This document shows positions 33,304 to 45,260 of a stretch of DNA of 64,000 bases, piece by piece; the first letter of the stretch is position 1; every line of letters starts with the position of its first letter. The position numbers and the translations under genes were made by a program. The stretch lies in NCBI RefSeq assembly GCF_051622035.1, contig NC_135355.1, forward strand, positions 36,313,986 to 36,377,985, given 5' to 3'. Below the pieces are notes generated by a model. It was not told the origin of the DNA. It did no database searches and worked only from the letters and a program-made list of their open reading frames with translations. The DNA comes from Arctopsyche grandis. Taxonomy: Eukaryota > Arthropoda > Insecta > Trichoptera > Hydropsychidae.

Positions 33304-33882
33304 TTAATATTTTGACCATTGTATTCAGGGAATTGTCCTACCTGTCGAAGTTGCCATTCGACTTGTTTGTGTGGATCGTTAGTTATACTTCCTCGAAATG
33401 AAATGCGTGTTGGAAATGTCCAAAAAGATTTTGATATTATAATAGCCGGCGTTGCTCGAGAGGATTCAAATTTAAAAAAATGTTCAGACCACTTCCAAAA
33501 CTCGTCAACTGTCATAGATTACTATGAGATATATGTATATATGGATGAACATATAGCAGACAATTTGATGGTCCAAAGTTGACAATTGTAGATTAGCATA
33601 GCAGAAAAACATCCAAAATTTATTTTTATAAATAGATGTGGTATTAAAACTTAAACAACGATCGTACAAATATGTTATCTTTGACTTTGACACGCATTTT
33701 TATGTTCCCCTTGAAGATTCGAAATAACCGGTTTTTACGAACTATGAAATATTTATAAATTTACATCAGCTTTTTGAATTCTATTCGATCATTTCCAATA
33801 CAATTAAGGCAAATTTCATTTAAATTATAATTTTTGTACATAATTGAGAAGTACAATATGCTAGAAGCCGTTTAGTCATGAG

Positions 33883-34015
33883 TAGAGTACGGACCCAAAG
33901 CGCGCCGCTCATTGTTCAATTGTTGTAAATGCTTTGTAAAAAAGGTTCAGCAAACCTTTAACAATGCATTTACAACATTTGAACAATGAACGGCGCGCTC
34001 TGGGTCCGGGCTTTA
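33883..34015. mobile_element. hAT-type MITE A, 133 bp
   Basis: Ends TAGAGTACGGACCCAAAG / TGGGTCCGGGCTTTA. GTCATGAG lies directly on both sides (33875-33882, 34016-34023). Confidence 0.8.
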
Positions 34016-34023
34016 GTCATGAG

Positions 34024-34156
34024 TAGTCACCGGACCCAGACGGTGCCGCGTATTGTTCAAAGGTTGTAAATGCATTGTTAAAGGTTTGCCGAACCTTTTT
34101 TACAAAGGATTTACAACAATGGAACAATGGATAGCACTGTGACTATCCTACCTCTA
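34024..34156. mobile_element. hAT-type MITE B, 133 bp, adjacent to A
   Basis: Starts TAGTCACCGGACCCAGA and ends CTACCTCTA. The same GTCATGAG is at 34016-34023 and 34157-34164, so elements A and B share the middle copy. Confidence 0.8.
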
Positions 34157-35079
34157 GTCATGAGTAGACATCGAATGGCCGTCGGGGCAATTGCAATTAG
34201 CAATTCACCGTTCCAAAGCAAGAGCAAAAAAGATTGTAAAAATTGGTTTTTCTACGCAGTTAATAATAGCAAAACCCTCTGCCCCGATCCCAATCCCAAA
34301 AGTGCATCCACAGAGTGGTACCCGTCACGTATTTTGTTTTAGATAGTTTTGCACATGCAAACGCTGCTAGGTCAAATCTGTACTTTCGCGTCTCTTCCCA
34401 AAACTCACCCCCTGGAGTATTTTCGGTGATAATTTATGCTTGTATAAGTATGACAGAGGTCGACAACTTAGACTCTCATATTTGAAGAAATGTAAGAGAA
34501 ACTTGTCGAAATAATAAGATCCTACGAATTAAAAATGACATAAAGACGCATATCACAAGCTGGAATCACCTAGACGTGCCGTGCCACACTTTTTAGTGTA
34601 TTATTGCCATAAGTCTACTTATGAGGCTGTTGCGATACTTGAGCAGGCCTCAACGTAAGAGAAGTCAAATGAAAGTCTACACTGATATGTGGGAAAGTTT
34701 CTGCCAAAGTCCTATGTCCTTAATGATAATACGATAAGAATACACTTTAACTTTGTATGACATCACGATTCTGAAATGATCAATGGCCTCAAAGGTGTTT
34801 ACGAAGCCCCGAGTCGTATTAAAAAGTTTCCATTTAAAGCTATGAGCAAATTCTCGGTCACTCTAAAGACGGTAAACAGGATACTATTACTTTACCTATT
34901 AAATATTATAATTCTCATAAAAGGTGTGATCTAAAAATACAGCGAATTGTTTTTTCGTTTGACTCCGGTGGGAGCAAGTTACAGTTGCAACTCGAATTAC
35001 AATTATCCAAATAAAACCTGACTGAGATGTTGGAACTTCGACTCAATCTTGGATAAGGAAAAAGAAAAGAAAACATAAA

Positions 35080-35600
35080 CCCTTTGAGTGCTAACATCTT
35101 TTCTGTTGAAAGCCCGCCACGCTGAAAATTTCGCCAACATTTCCAATTAGAATTATTTAGAAATACATTAGAAAGCAGGTATAAAAATTGTAGCTAATCC
35201 AAACAAACCCTATGTAGATCACTACCCTAGATAGCTACTGCTGAGGATTTTTCGTAAAGATGTGTTTAGACTCTCTAATATATCTTGCAACAATATAAAA
35301 TAAACTAATCTATTAATGAATGTATTATTCCAAGACTAATTTCATATTCTTCATTATTGTTTAAAATTAAAGCTCACAATCTAAAATACTCAACAGTTAG
35401 GGATTTCCATCGGGAAATTCTGCTATGGTTATAAATTCAGAAATTCCGGTGTAAACCAGTCTTTATAAACACTGACACGGATTACACAACCCATGTTCAA
35501 TGCATTTTTTTTTTCAATGCTACCTGGAAAGGCTTAGCAGGTACTATTCTTAGCTTAGGGTAGGTTAGTAAAGGCTTGGCAGGTAGTTTAGGGGAGTAGT
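35080..35600. mobile_element. piggyBac-like element, right arm of the inverted pair
   Basis: Starts CCCTTTGAGTGCTAAC after ATAA (a mutated TTAA). Reverse complement of 32800-33303. Confidence 0.6.
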
Positions 35601-36239
35601 TTTTAAAACGGACATATGTACATACACACATAGTTGAATTAATGATATTTTCGCATAAACCCTACCTAGATAATAATAGCTCATAATGATAAGGGAATTG
35701 ACAAGTTGCTCATGACTCGACTGTGACCTTTACATTGTCACAGACGGTAAGGTCGCAAGTTCATCTTTAAAATATTCAAAGCCAATTTGTGAACTATCTT
35801 TCAAGTTGCATTCAAACATCTCCATACAAGTACTTAACGGATTTGTCAAGTAGACATTTATATGAGGGTATTATGGGATAACACCGTTTCGTAATCTCGT
35901 TGGTCATTTTTATCATAATTGCAGATAAAAAAAACGGCTAGTCCCACGTGCTTTCGGCAATCGTGTACACATAACCCAGTTACTAGTTGAAGCCTTATAA
36001 ATTATATTTTGGACTGTGAGGAAGCCACAGCGATAGACTTTAGCTTATTCACTGGAAAAAACTTCCAACTTCTGTGGTGCATTTAAAGATTCCACTAGTG
36101 TTTGTCTGCACTGTGTGAAAATGTGGACACATTCAATTTTATTATACCCACCCTACTGCATTATCCTGAAAATGAATAAGGAGAAATAGCAGTCAGCCAG
36201 TACTTTAAATATTAAAATCAGCCATTACCTTTTCATATA

Positions 36240-36475
36240 TGAGCCGTTATATTTGGAAGTCCAATATTAATTTTCAAAAGCACTATTTATGTTTGACTTA
36301 ATTCACAAATTATCACTTATTTTAATTCGATATGTCCAGAATCCTGGAAAAGCAGAATGTGCGTATGTATTACAGGCTACCAGTATTTTTTTAAATATTA
36401 TTAAACGCAAAACATTATATTTGACGTTTTGCGAGATATTTCACGAAATCAAGTCGACTTTAAATTATAACGGCT
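36240..36475. mobile_element. MITE with TGAGCCGTTATA ends, copy 1
   Basis: Left end TGAGCCGTTATA, right end TATAACGGCT. The interior (AATCCTGGAAAAGCAGAAT, CGCAAAACATTATATTT) matches 42634-42891. Confidence 0.7.
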
Positions 36476-37043
36476 AATATTTGTATGTATATAATGTTGT
36501 GTAGAAATAGGTTCAGAGAACCAAATGACAAGCTCAAGTCGGTTCACATAATTTATTCTACGACTCGGGAAGTCCATACGAAACCAACACTCGCTCAAGT
36601 GTCCAGTCAGCAGGTAGCCGAGTGTTCTGACATGCAGTAGTCCGAACAGGCCCAGCATTCCCCATCAACTTTATTTCCCACAAACTCGGAATTCTCCAAA
36701 ATTCATTCCCTACCCAGGAATTATCCACCTTACATTGGTTCGGAATTCCTACGTTACAATACCTTATTAATTCGTCTTGAAAATTTATAGGCTAAATCAT
36801 AACATTGAAAAAGGTCAAATCGAATGACTTCTAAGATTTGCGGGGTTCACTACATATGTACATACATATAATGAAATATCTTCAAATTGTCAAGCTAGTT
36901 CACCTGCACAGGAAATAACTTAGACTTGATACCACAAGTTACCTGTATATCTACGAGCTTCGAAGATAAATACAGTATCTATAATAGGGACGGAAGTTTT
37001 CAAACAAGTTCACTCCCTTAGCATACATGCACGTTAGTACATA

Positions 37044-37190
37044 ACCAGCAGCGTGGCTCAGTGGTTGCGTTGATACTAAGCACCGAGAGGTCCACCGCGT
37101 TCGATCCCGTGAGCTGATCTCGATTGAAAAGAATTTATTCCGAGTATAATCTTAAATGCCGCTGGTCAGACATTTTGTTTTGTGACCTTC
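37044..37190 (+). repeat. tRNA-derived SINE (truncated)
   Basis: A box GTGGCTCAGTGG and B box GTTCGATCCCG spaced as in a tRNA, followed by CTGGTCAGACATT. Not a functional tRNA: no acceptor stem pairing was seen. Confidence 0.7.
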
Positions 37191-37317
37191 TTATATTCAA
37201 ATACATAGATAAAGTCATGGGTTGGTCACATCCGAATGTTTTTATTATAAAAAGCTTAATAAACAAAACATTTACATGTAGCCTATTATCGAGTATAAAG
37301 ATTATCATAATTTACGC

Positions 37318-37600
37318 CAGCAGTGTAGCTCGGTGGTTACGTTTATGTTTAGCAGCGAGAGGTTACCGGGTTCGCTCCCGTACTAATCTTTAATGCTGCT
37401 GGTCAGACTTGGATATCTGTGACTTCAAATTGATCATTTCTTATTGGAGTTTGCCAATTTATCTGAATTCATTATTGAAACGCTTCCTCCATCCAATTGG
37501 CAAAAACCATCCTACCCACTATGTCACCACTATTTGAATATGATTTCAAAAATGTATTATCTATAACATACATAGATGTCTCGCTAATTCTTATATGTAG
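37318..37600 (+). repeat. tRNA-derived SINE
   Basis: Head GTGTAGCTCGGTGGTTA with B box GGTTCGCTCCCG. Body as at 58830-59010 (TACCCACTATGTCACCACTA, ATAGATGTCTCGCTAAT). Confidence 0.7.
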
Positions 37601-37642
37601 TATTCATATTAAGCTTACATGTCTGGTCACAGTGACGCGTTA

Positions 37643-37938
37643 GGGCGGTTTCAGACTAGCGTATTTTTCTGCGCGTATATCGTCGTTTCGGCATACGCGC
37701 TTACACGCGCGCTACATTTCGCGCTTCAAAAAACCGGACTCGCGTACACGGGCTTATTCCAGCGTGTTCGCTCCAACCGGTAGTGGTGATTTAGTATCAA
37801 CATGGATAATACGAGCTTATAAGCGCGTCTACGCTCGTACGAGTTGCGCGTATGGAAAACGACGCGCCTATACGCGCCTACATGCACTTCAAAAAACGAT
37901 ATTATACGCGCGTATAAAACGCTAGTCTGAAACCGCCC
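37643..37938. mobile_element. PIF/Harbinger-like MITE, 296 bp
   Basis: Perfect 20-bp ends GGGCGGTTTCAGACTAGCGT and its complement. TTA on both sides (37640-37642, 37939-37941). CpG-rich interior with many CGCGTATA-type palindromes. Confidence 0.8.
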
Positions 37939-38779
37939 TTAGAGAATTCTGTAATATCACTGTAGCAAAATAAATATTTTGCTTTACCGAATAACAAGTT
38001 ACAAGAACGCTCAATCCCACTCCGCAGAAAATATGCGCACGCCATAATCGTATACTGACAGTCACTTCTGCGCACCCTTTCCGAGCAGTGGGGGCGGGCC
38101 ATCTACATACCACGAAGATCCACCCAAAAGAAGCAGCATCGATTGAAATCCACCTAGAAGAATTAACTTGCCTGAAAGTTTAACGCGCTAATGAATTTTA
38201 ATACGTGTTAAACACATTGTAATCGTCTGAAAAAAAAAGAGGCCCTCTATTAAAATGTTCCGAGAGCGCTAATTACGGCGTCGACCCGTAACATTACCCC
38301 GAGACCATAATAGTTAAGCTGAAGTGGTGTGACCATAAAGGCAAAAACGACACCGACGCGTCCTAAATATGCGGGGGATGATTAGGTCCTGTCCCAACAC
38401 ACCCGACAAACTTTGTCAACGTTATAGTTTTTATACGACGTAATTCATTAATTAACCCACATACGCACACGTGTACGTAGGTGTACATATGGACGTGCGA
38501 CAACAACAACAAGACGACCCGTAAACTGTTGCCTTTTTTGATAGACAAACTTTGCCAAGAGGAATACACGATGTGGGCTAATATATGTGCATATGTATAG
38601 CGAGTCGAATCAACTATGTATTTTAAACAATAGAAGAATTGCTACTCCACAAATCACCAGTACAAATTGTTCAAAATGAACGAGTAATTTTAAAGCAAAA
38701 TACACTAACCAAAGAAAGTAAAATTTGTATAAAATTCAACATTCACTTACATTTTTTTTCCATATATGGCTACGCTGAA

Positions 38780-38990
38780 CATACGTAAGAGGACAGTCCT
38801 TTATTTCACTGCTCTATTCTTTAGATTTATTTATTTTCCAAAATTGCCTTTTTGTCCTTTATCTTGTGACAATATTGACCCGACGATACGACGTAAGCAA
38901 TATTGCGCCGTATCGTCGCGCTCTGTTATGTATACGTAAGCCGATTTTGCCTTGCGCTCGGCCAAAACAAGTCAGACCCTCCCGAAACGT
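38780..38990. repeat. Repeat shared in reverse with 52800-52915
   Basis: CGTAAGCAATATTGCGCCGT and AAGCCGATTTTGCCTTGC occur here and, reverse-complemented, in the hairpin element 52632-53720. Confidence 0.55.
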
Positions 38991-39059
38991 GCGCTGTCGA
39001 ATAGTATGAATAGAAGTAGTATTTTCCGTGCACTGGAGCGCCAGACTGTTGCTCGTATA

Positions 39060-39412
39060 ATATGTATTTTTATTTTTATTTTATTTCATAGACACTCGCC
39101 TTTACAGATCGCTCCAAAGCGACAAGTACACTTATACAGATGCAATGCAATCAATATATATATATATATATACACATTGTATACAATGCAAATTACTTGA
39201 CATTAGCAAGAGAGATTGGAAGGAGATGTCAATTTTACAAGTTTCAATGAAAAACAGAAAAGTTGGCAAACCCCGATAAGAAACGACCGACCTGGAGTCA
39301 CAAACCAAGGTCTGGTCATCAGCGAGACTCTTAGTAGGACTTGAACCTGTGACCATTCTGGTAGAAACCAGAATATGCTAACCACTAGTCCACGCCTCTG
39401 CTTATAAACATG
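39060..39412 (-). repeat. Full-length tRNA-derived SINE
   Basis: On the minus strand it has a tRNA-like head (ACTAGTGGTTAGCATATTCT; B box GGTTCAAGTCC), a body with TGGTTTGTGACTCCAGG, and a 3' tail with GATCTGTAAAGGCGAGTG, followed by ATTTTATTT-type A/T tail. Confidence 0.75.
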
Positions 39413-40000
39413 ACATTATTTGGGTGGCAACAGTGGGTAGGTATGAGTAGATTTCAGAGGAACCGTTCCCACAGTTGAATCAGTTAAATAAAGTCTAACC
39501 TGGATTTGTACTCATAATTATGAAGATGACCTGTTGATTGCTATGAGCAAAATTGTGCGAAAAACACATGTGATATGATAATAAGAAACTGTCGACCTGG
39601 AGTCACAAACCAAGGTCTGACCAGCAGCGGGACTCTAGTAGGACTCGAACCTGTGACCATTCTGGTCGAAAGCATAATATGCTAACCTAATCCACGCCGC
39701 ATAAACGCATTCATAAACATGATATAATTTTGGTGGCAATAGTGGGTAGGTATGAGCAGATTTCTGAGGAACCGTTTCCACAGTTAAATCAAACAAGTTG
39801 AACAAGCTTGAATCAGTTAAATAAAGTCTAACCTGGATTTGTAACCAGAATTATGAAGTTGGCCTGTTGATTTACGGTATATGAGCAAAATTTTGCGAAA
39901 AACACATTTAATATTGATAATAAGAAACTGTCGACCACTAACTAGTCTACGCCGCTAGAATACAAATATTTAAACGAACATTCCATTATGTACTAACTAG
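39413..40000 (-). repeat. SINE-linked ~320-bp repeat, second copy
   Basis: 39592-39710 repeats the SINE head of 39290-39395. The flanking sequence (GGGTGGCAACAGTGGGTAGG, AATAAAGTCTAACCTGGATT) is also repeated, and a third copy is at 41420-41730. The spread of head plus flank suggests segmental or tandem duplication, not separate SINE insertions. Confidence 0.6.
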
Positions 40001-40790
40001 TTCAAATAGAACCTTTCAAAAGATACATATTATATGTATAGCCGACGAAACCAGCTGAAGTTTTCGAATCGAGAGTGGAAACCCCCACACTCCAGCAGAT
40101 TTATCAACAAATACAACTGATTCATACGACCAAACACCATCCCAAAACGGCAAAGCACCTGTAATCGAGGCCTTAAACTTTCGCTGGCAGAGCACATCCC
40201 ACACACGCAGATTGCAAGCTATAATAGTGGCAAACGGAACACTCGCGATCATCAATCCAAAGCCCTCGCCGATTGACGACCGTTTAAGTAATAAACGTAC
40301 GCGAGCGTTTTCCCCATAAAATAATATCGGAAAACTGTGGACCGGAGGGATGCCAACCACCTCCATCCCCCCCAGCTCGCAAGCAGTCAAATTTATGACC
40401 GTTTTGAAAGCAGCAGCCCTGGAGTGAGGCTCGGGGAAGTTCCCAATTTATATACATACATGGCGAATGCAAGAGGTATGCCATATATCAATTTATGCAT
40501 ACCATGTGTGTGGGGAGGTCTCGAGGGACCCCACCAGTTCGACAAAACCATATTAGTAGTTCGCCTGATCTATTTGAATACATAATTAGATCGTGCCATA
40601 TAGAAGAACATTATTTTCAATTGACGTTCCGGGCTATCAAATACGGTTTTCTCGAGACACATGCATGTGCATATCTTCTCCATTGTCCATGTCCCCTCCA
40701 TGTGGTTCCTCACTGTTTGTAGACGAAGAAGTACGTCCAGGGCACATGTCAGCGGCGAGATATGTACATAATGTAATGTATACGAATTTC
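40001..40790. other. Non-repetitive stretch, no gene recognised
   Basis: A 124-codon open minus-strand frame at 40016-40390 has no recognisable domain or splice-supported partner. I leave it unassigned. Confidence 0.3.
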
Positions 40791-40794
40791 AAAT

Positions 40795-41060
40795 ATTTTA
40801 TTTTAATTTTATTTCATAAAACATGACCACTCGCCTTTACAGATCGCTCCAAAGCGACGAGTTCACTTAAACATATACAATACAATCAATATACGTGAGC
40901 ATTTTATACTTTCGAGCAGAGTGGTCACGGGTTCGAGTCCCACTAGAGTCCCGCTGCTGGCCAGACCTGGGTTTGTGACTCCAGGTTGATTGTTTCTTAT
41001 GAGATTTGGCCAATTTTTCATTGACTTCCATTGAAATTAACCCCCTGGCGTTTTTTCAGT
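40795..41060. repeat. Two SINE pieces in opposite orientation
   Basis: 40795-40900 is a minus-strand SINE tail. 40915-41060 is a plus-strand piece with the B box GGTTCGAGTCC and body CTGGCCAGACCTGGGTTTGT. Confidence 0.65.
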
Positions 41061-41137
41061 GAAATACTTTCCTTGTATTGACAGTGATAGATAACGGTGA
41101 TTACTATATTTGAAGGAATGTAGGAGAAACTTGTCGA

Positions 41138-41548
41138 AATATTTTATTTCATAGAACTCGCCTTTACAGAAAACTCCAAAGCGACGAGTTCACTTAAACA
41201 TATACAATAGAATCAATATACGTGAGCATTTTATACAATGCGAATTCATACAAAAATCTAGTGACTTTTGAAGAAATTTTTGTAGCATTTTATAATCAAA
41301 TTGGCGAACCTCAAGACGCTGAATAACTTGAGATTAGCGAGAGAGAGAGAAAAAGGAAGGAGATGCCAACTTGACAGGAGCCGTTTCAATGAAAATCAGA
41401 AAAGTTGGCAAACTCCGATAAGAAACGATCGACCTGGAGTAACAAACCAAGGTCTGGCCAGCAGCGGGACTCTAGTAGGACTCGAATCTGTGACCATTCT
41501 GGTCGAAAGCAGAATATGCTTTATCACTAGTCCACGCCGCTGGTTATA
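41138..41548 (-). repeat. Full-length tRNA-derived SINE
   Basis: Head with ACTAGTGATAAAGCATATTC and B box AGATTCGAGTCC; tail with CTGTAAAGGCGAGTTC. Closest intact relative of 39060-39412. Confidence 0.75.
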
Positions 41549-42633
41549 AACATTATATAATTTGGGTGGCAATAGTGGGTAGGTATGAGCAGATTTCTGA
41601 GGAACTGTTTCGACAGTTAAATCAGATAAGTTGGCAAACTAAATCTGCAAATAAAGTCTGACATGGGTTCGTAGCCAGAATGATTCACTGTCTATGAACA
41701 AAATTGTTCGAAACAAAGCATGTAATATTGATAGTTTTGATAATCAGCACGGGTCCAACGATGACGACATCAGAAAATGTGGGAAATTGGGAGTATTTTT
41801 TTCAAATAGGGGAGCACCTGGCATTCATAAGGGGAGTCATAATAGCGTGTCCCAAAAAACACATTTTTTTTGTATACACATTTTTTAGATTTTAGTCTTG
41901 AAACACACACTTCTCTTTTTAGGGTGAATCAGTTGATTGTGTAGTATTGAAAAATTCAAGGACATTGCAAAGGCAATCTTACGGTTACTTTTATCAAAAA
42001 AGGTTACGTAAGATTGATAAGTCTGCGAAAAACATTTATAGGTATGAATGTTAGGATGAAGAGCGCAAACACACAAAGTGGTGATTTTTTTTAGGTAATT
42101 TTGCACGTATAAAAAAAACTCTAGCATGACTTATCAATGCTATAGTCAAAACTCAATCCCTGGAGTGTTTTCGGTGATATTTTATCCTTGTATAAACATA
42201 GGTTTGACAGTGGTCGATAACGCTGATTTCCATATTTGAAAAAATTTTGTTGAAATAATAAGATCGTACGAATTAACATGACATGAAGGCCCATCCCAGC
42301 TGGAGTCCACCTAGGCCTGCGGTGCCGTACAATTCAGTGTGTCTGTGCCGTAAGAATTTTTTTCAGCCTAGATAACTGACAAAACATATACAATTGTTGA
42401 ATGTTACCTATACACATTTTGACTCCTACTTAAAAAGATAATTAGGACAAAATACGAGCTACAAACTTTATCAACCATGACGTGAGAAGTATAGGGGAGG
42501 AAGCCATTTTATTTTGGTAAAAAAAATGGGGCGTAGCCACCTACAGTTTGGAAGAATTTACATAAATGAGTAATCGCCAACTATCCAAAGCTACATACTA
42601 TCGATATTATTTAAATAGAATATGTCATACATG

Positions 42634-42891
42634 TGAGCCGTTATATTTGAAAGAGGCATAAGTCAAATTTTCAGTTCCAAGAGCACTATTTCTGTTTGAC
42701 TTAATTCTCAAATTGTTATCACTTATTGTAATTCGATATATCCAGAATCTTGGAAAAGCAGAATAAACATATTACAGGCCATCATTATTTTTAAATATTG
42801 GTAAACGCAAAACATTATATTTAATTTTTTGCGAGATACTTCTCAAAATGGAAAAAAGTGGACTTACGCCACTTTCAATTATAACGGCTCA
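42634..42891. mobile_element. MITE with TGAGCCGTTATA ends, copy 2, 258 bp
   Basis: Inverted ends TGAGCCGTTATA / TATAACGGCTCA. Same interior as 36240-36475. Confidence 0.75.
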
Positions 42892-43727
42892 TTAGTAGAT
42901 GCATATTTTATATATATAAAAATTGTGTGTGTGTGTGCGTCCTAACGCTCGCCGAACATAATAAATCGATATAAAAGGAGGTATGTAAAATTATAATATG
43001 TGTTCGGTAATATGTGTTCTCCGAACAACACTTCGGCCTAATGCGTGCGAGTGAGATCGCATTCAAAAGGTTAACGATACAAAGTTCGCATATGATCCAA
43101 AGATTATATATGTAGAAAGCATCGGAGAAGAAAAAATCTATCTTCAGCGCAATTCAGTAGACAACCGTCTACAAAAAGAAATATTTATTTTTTTCATCAA
43201 ATCACAAAATAGATTCAGACACGCAAGAATGTCGAGAATCGACAAAGAGTTTAGGGAATAAATGAGGCATACAAAGTCGTTTGCGGTGAGTGATTTCGAT
43301 GACATGTTTACATCGTAATACATAACTATTTAATATCTAAGTTATCGTAATAATTATTCTATTCACTTCACATATGTGTATGCATGTACATATATTATAC
43401 TAGCTGTATTACCCGGCTTCGCTCAGTGTTTATAATATAAACCGCTTAAACATGACTAAGCTAAAATTAAAAAAAAATTTAAAAATTAAAAAAAAAAATA
43501 AAAAAAAAAATAAAAAAAAAATCAAAAAAAAAATTAAAAAAAAATAAAAAAAAAATAAAAAAAAAATTAAAAAAAAAATTTTTAAAAAATCAAAAAAAAA
43601 AATCAAAATTTTTTTTTGCCTTCTAGGGCTTCGCCCTCGGCGCCCCCCTGAGCCTTTGCCTTCTAGGGCTTCGCCCCTCCACGCCCCATGAGCAATTGCC
43701 GTTTAGGGCTTCGCCCCCCTTAGTTAA

Positions 43728-44443
43728 TGCCTTTTAGGGCTTCGCCCCTCCGCACCCCCATGATTAAATGCCGTCTAGGGCTTCGCCCCCCTTAGTTAAT
43801 GCCTTTTAGGGCTTCGCCCCCCGCGCCCCCAAGATTAATTGCCGTTTAGGGCTTCGCCCCCCTTAGTTAATGCCTTTTAGGGCTTCGCCCCTCCGCGCCC
43901 CCATGATTAAATGCCGTCTAGGGCTTCGCCCCCATGATCAGTTGCCGATAAGGGCTTCGCCCCCCGCGCCCCCAAGATTAATTGCCGTTTAGGGCTTCGC
44001 CCCCCTTAGTTAATGCCTTTTAGGGCTTCGCCCCTCCGCGCCCCCATGATTAAATGCCGTCTAGGGCTTCGCCCCCATGATCAGTTGCCTTTTAGGGCTT
44101 CGCCCCCCGCGCCCCCAAGATTAATTGCCGTTTAGGGCTTCGCCCCCCTTAGTTAATGCCTTTTAGGGCTTCGCCCCTCCGCGCCCCCATGATTAAATGC
44201 CGTCTAAGGCTTCGCCCCCATGATCAGTTGCCTTTTAGGGCTTCGCCCCCCGCGCCCCCAAGATTAATTGCCGTTTAGGGCTTCGCCCCCCTTAGTTAAT
44301 GCCTTTTAGGGCTTCGCCCCTCCACGCCCCCATGATTAAATGCCGTCTAAGGCTTCGCCCCCATGATCAGTTGCCTTTTAGGGCTTCGCCCCTCCGCGCC
44401 CCCATGATTAATTGCCGTCTAGGGCTTCGCCCCCCTTAGTTAA
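43728..44443. repeat. GC-rich array A, 143-bp higher-order unit
   Basis: TGCCTTTTAGGGCTTCGCCC recurs at 43728, 43871, 44014, 44157 and 44300, exactly 143 bp apart. Each unit holds about four sub-repeats of the self-complementary GGGCTTCGCCCC separated by TTAATTGCC-type linkers. Looser related repeats start at 43620. Confidence 0.9.
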
Positions 44444-44460
44444 TGCCTATTAGGGCTTGC

Positions 44461-45260
44461 GCCCCATGAGGCTGGGCCCCCCGGGCCCCCTTCGGGGCCC
44501 CACGGGGCTGCGCCCCTTGTGGCGCCCCCTTTTGAGCCCCATGGGGCTGCGCCCCATGAGGCTGGGCCCCCCGGGCCCCCTTCGGGGCCCCACGGGGCTG
44601 CGCCCCTTGTGGCGCCCCCTTTTGAGCCCCATGGGGCTGCGCCCCATGAGGCTGGGCCCCCCGGGCCCCCTTCGGGGCTTCACGGGGCTGCGCCCCTTGT
44701 GGCACCCCCTTTTGAGCCCCATGGGGCTGCGCCCCATGAGGCTGGGCCCCCCGGGCCCCCTTCGGGGCCCCACGGGGCTGCGCCCCTTGTGGCGCCCCCT
44801 TTTGAGCCCCATGGGGCTGCGCCCCATGAGGCTGGGCCCCCCGCGCCCCCTTCGGGGCTTCACGGGGCTGCGCCCCTTGTGGCACCCCCTTTTGAGCCCC
44901 ATGGGGCTGCGCCCCATGAGGCTGGGCCCCCCGGGCCCCCTTCGGGGCCCCACGGGGCTGCGCCCCTTGTGGCGCCCCCTTTTGAGCCCCTTTTGAGGCT
45001 GGGCCCCACGGGGCTGCGCCCCTTGTGGCGCCCCCTTTTGAGCCTCATGGGGCTGCGCCCCATGAGGCTGGGCCCCCCGGGCCCCCTTCGGGGCCCCACG
45101 GGGCTGCGCCCCTTGTGGCGCCCCCTTTTGAGCCCCATGGGGCTGCGCCCCTTGTGGCACCCCCTTTTGAGCCCCATGGGGCTGCGCCCCATGAGGCTGG
45201 GCCCCCCGGGCCCCCTTCGGGGCCCCACGGGGCTGCGCCCCTTGTGGCGCCCCTGGCGGG
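44461..45260. repeat. GC-rich array B, 90-bp unit
   Basis: GCCCCATGAGGCTGGG recurs at 44461, 44551, 44641, 44731, 44821 and 44911, exactly 90 bp apart, then with length variants to 45260. Because 90 is divisible by three and the unit lacks stops, long repetitive open frames exist on both strands (up to 317 codons, 44519-45472); they are not supported as genes. Confidence 0.9.

Noticed and set aside
37044-37110. Functional tRNA gene
   Set aside because: A and B boxes are present, but no proper acceptor stem was seen and the same head recurs with a common SINE body at many sites.
40016-40390. 124-codon minus-strand frame as an exon
   Set aside because: No recognised domain and no partner exon; the region's frames on the other strand are equally open in part.
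43617-45260. CRISPR-like regular repeats
   Set aside because: Repeats are contiguous minisatellite units with no unique spacers, in an insect-type genome.
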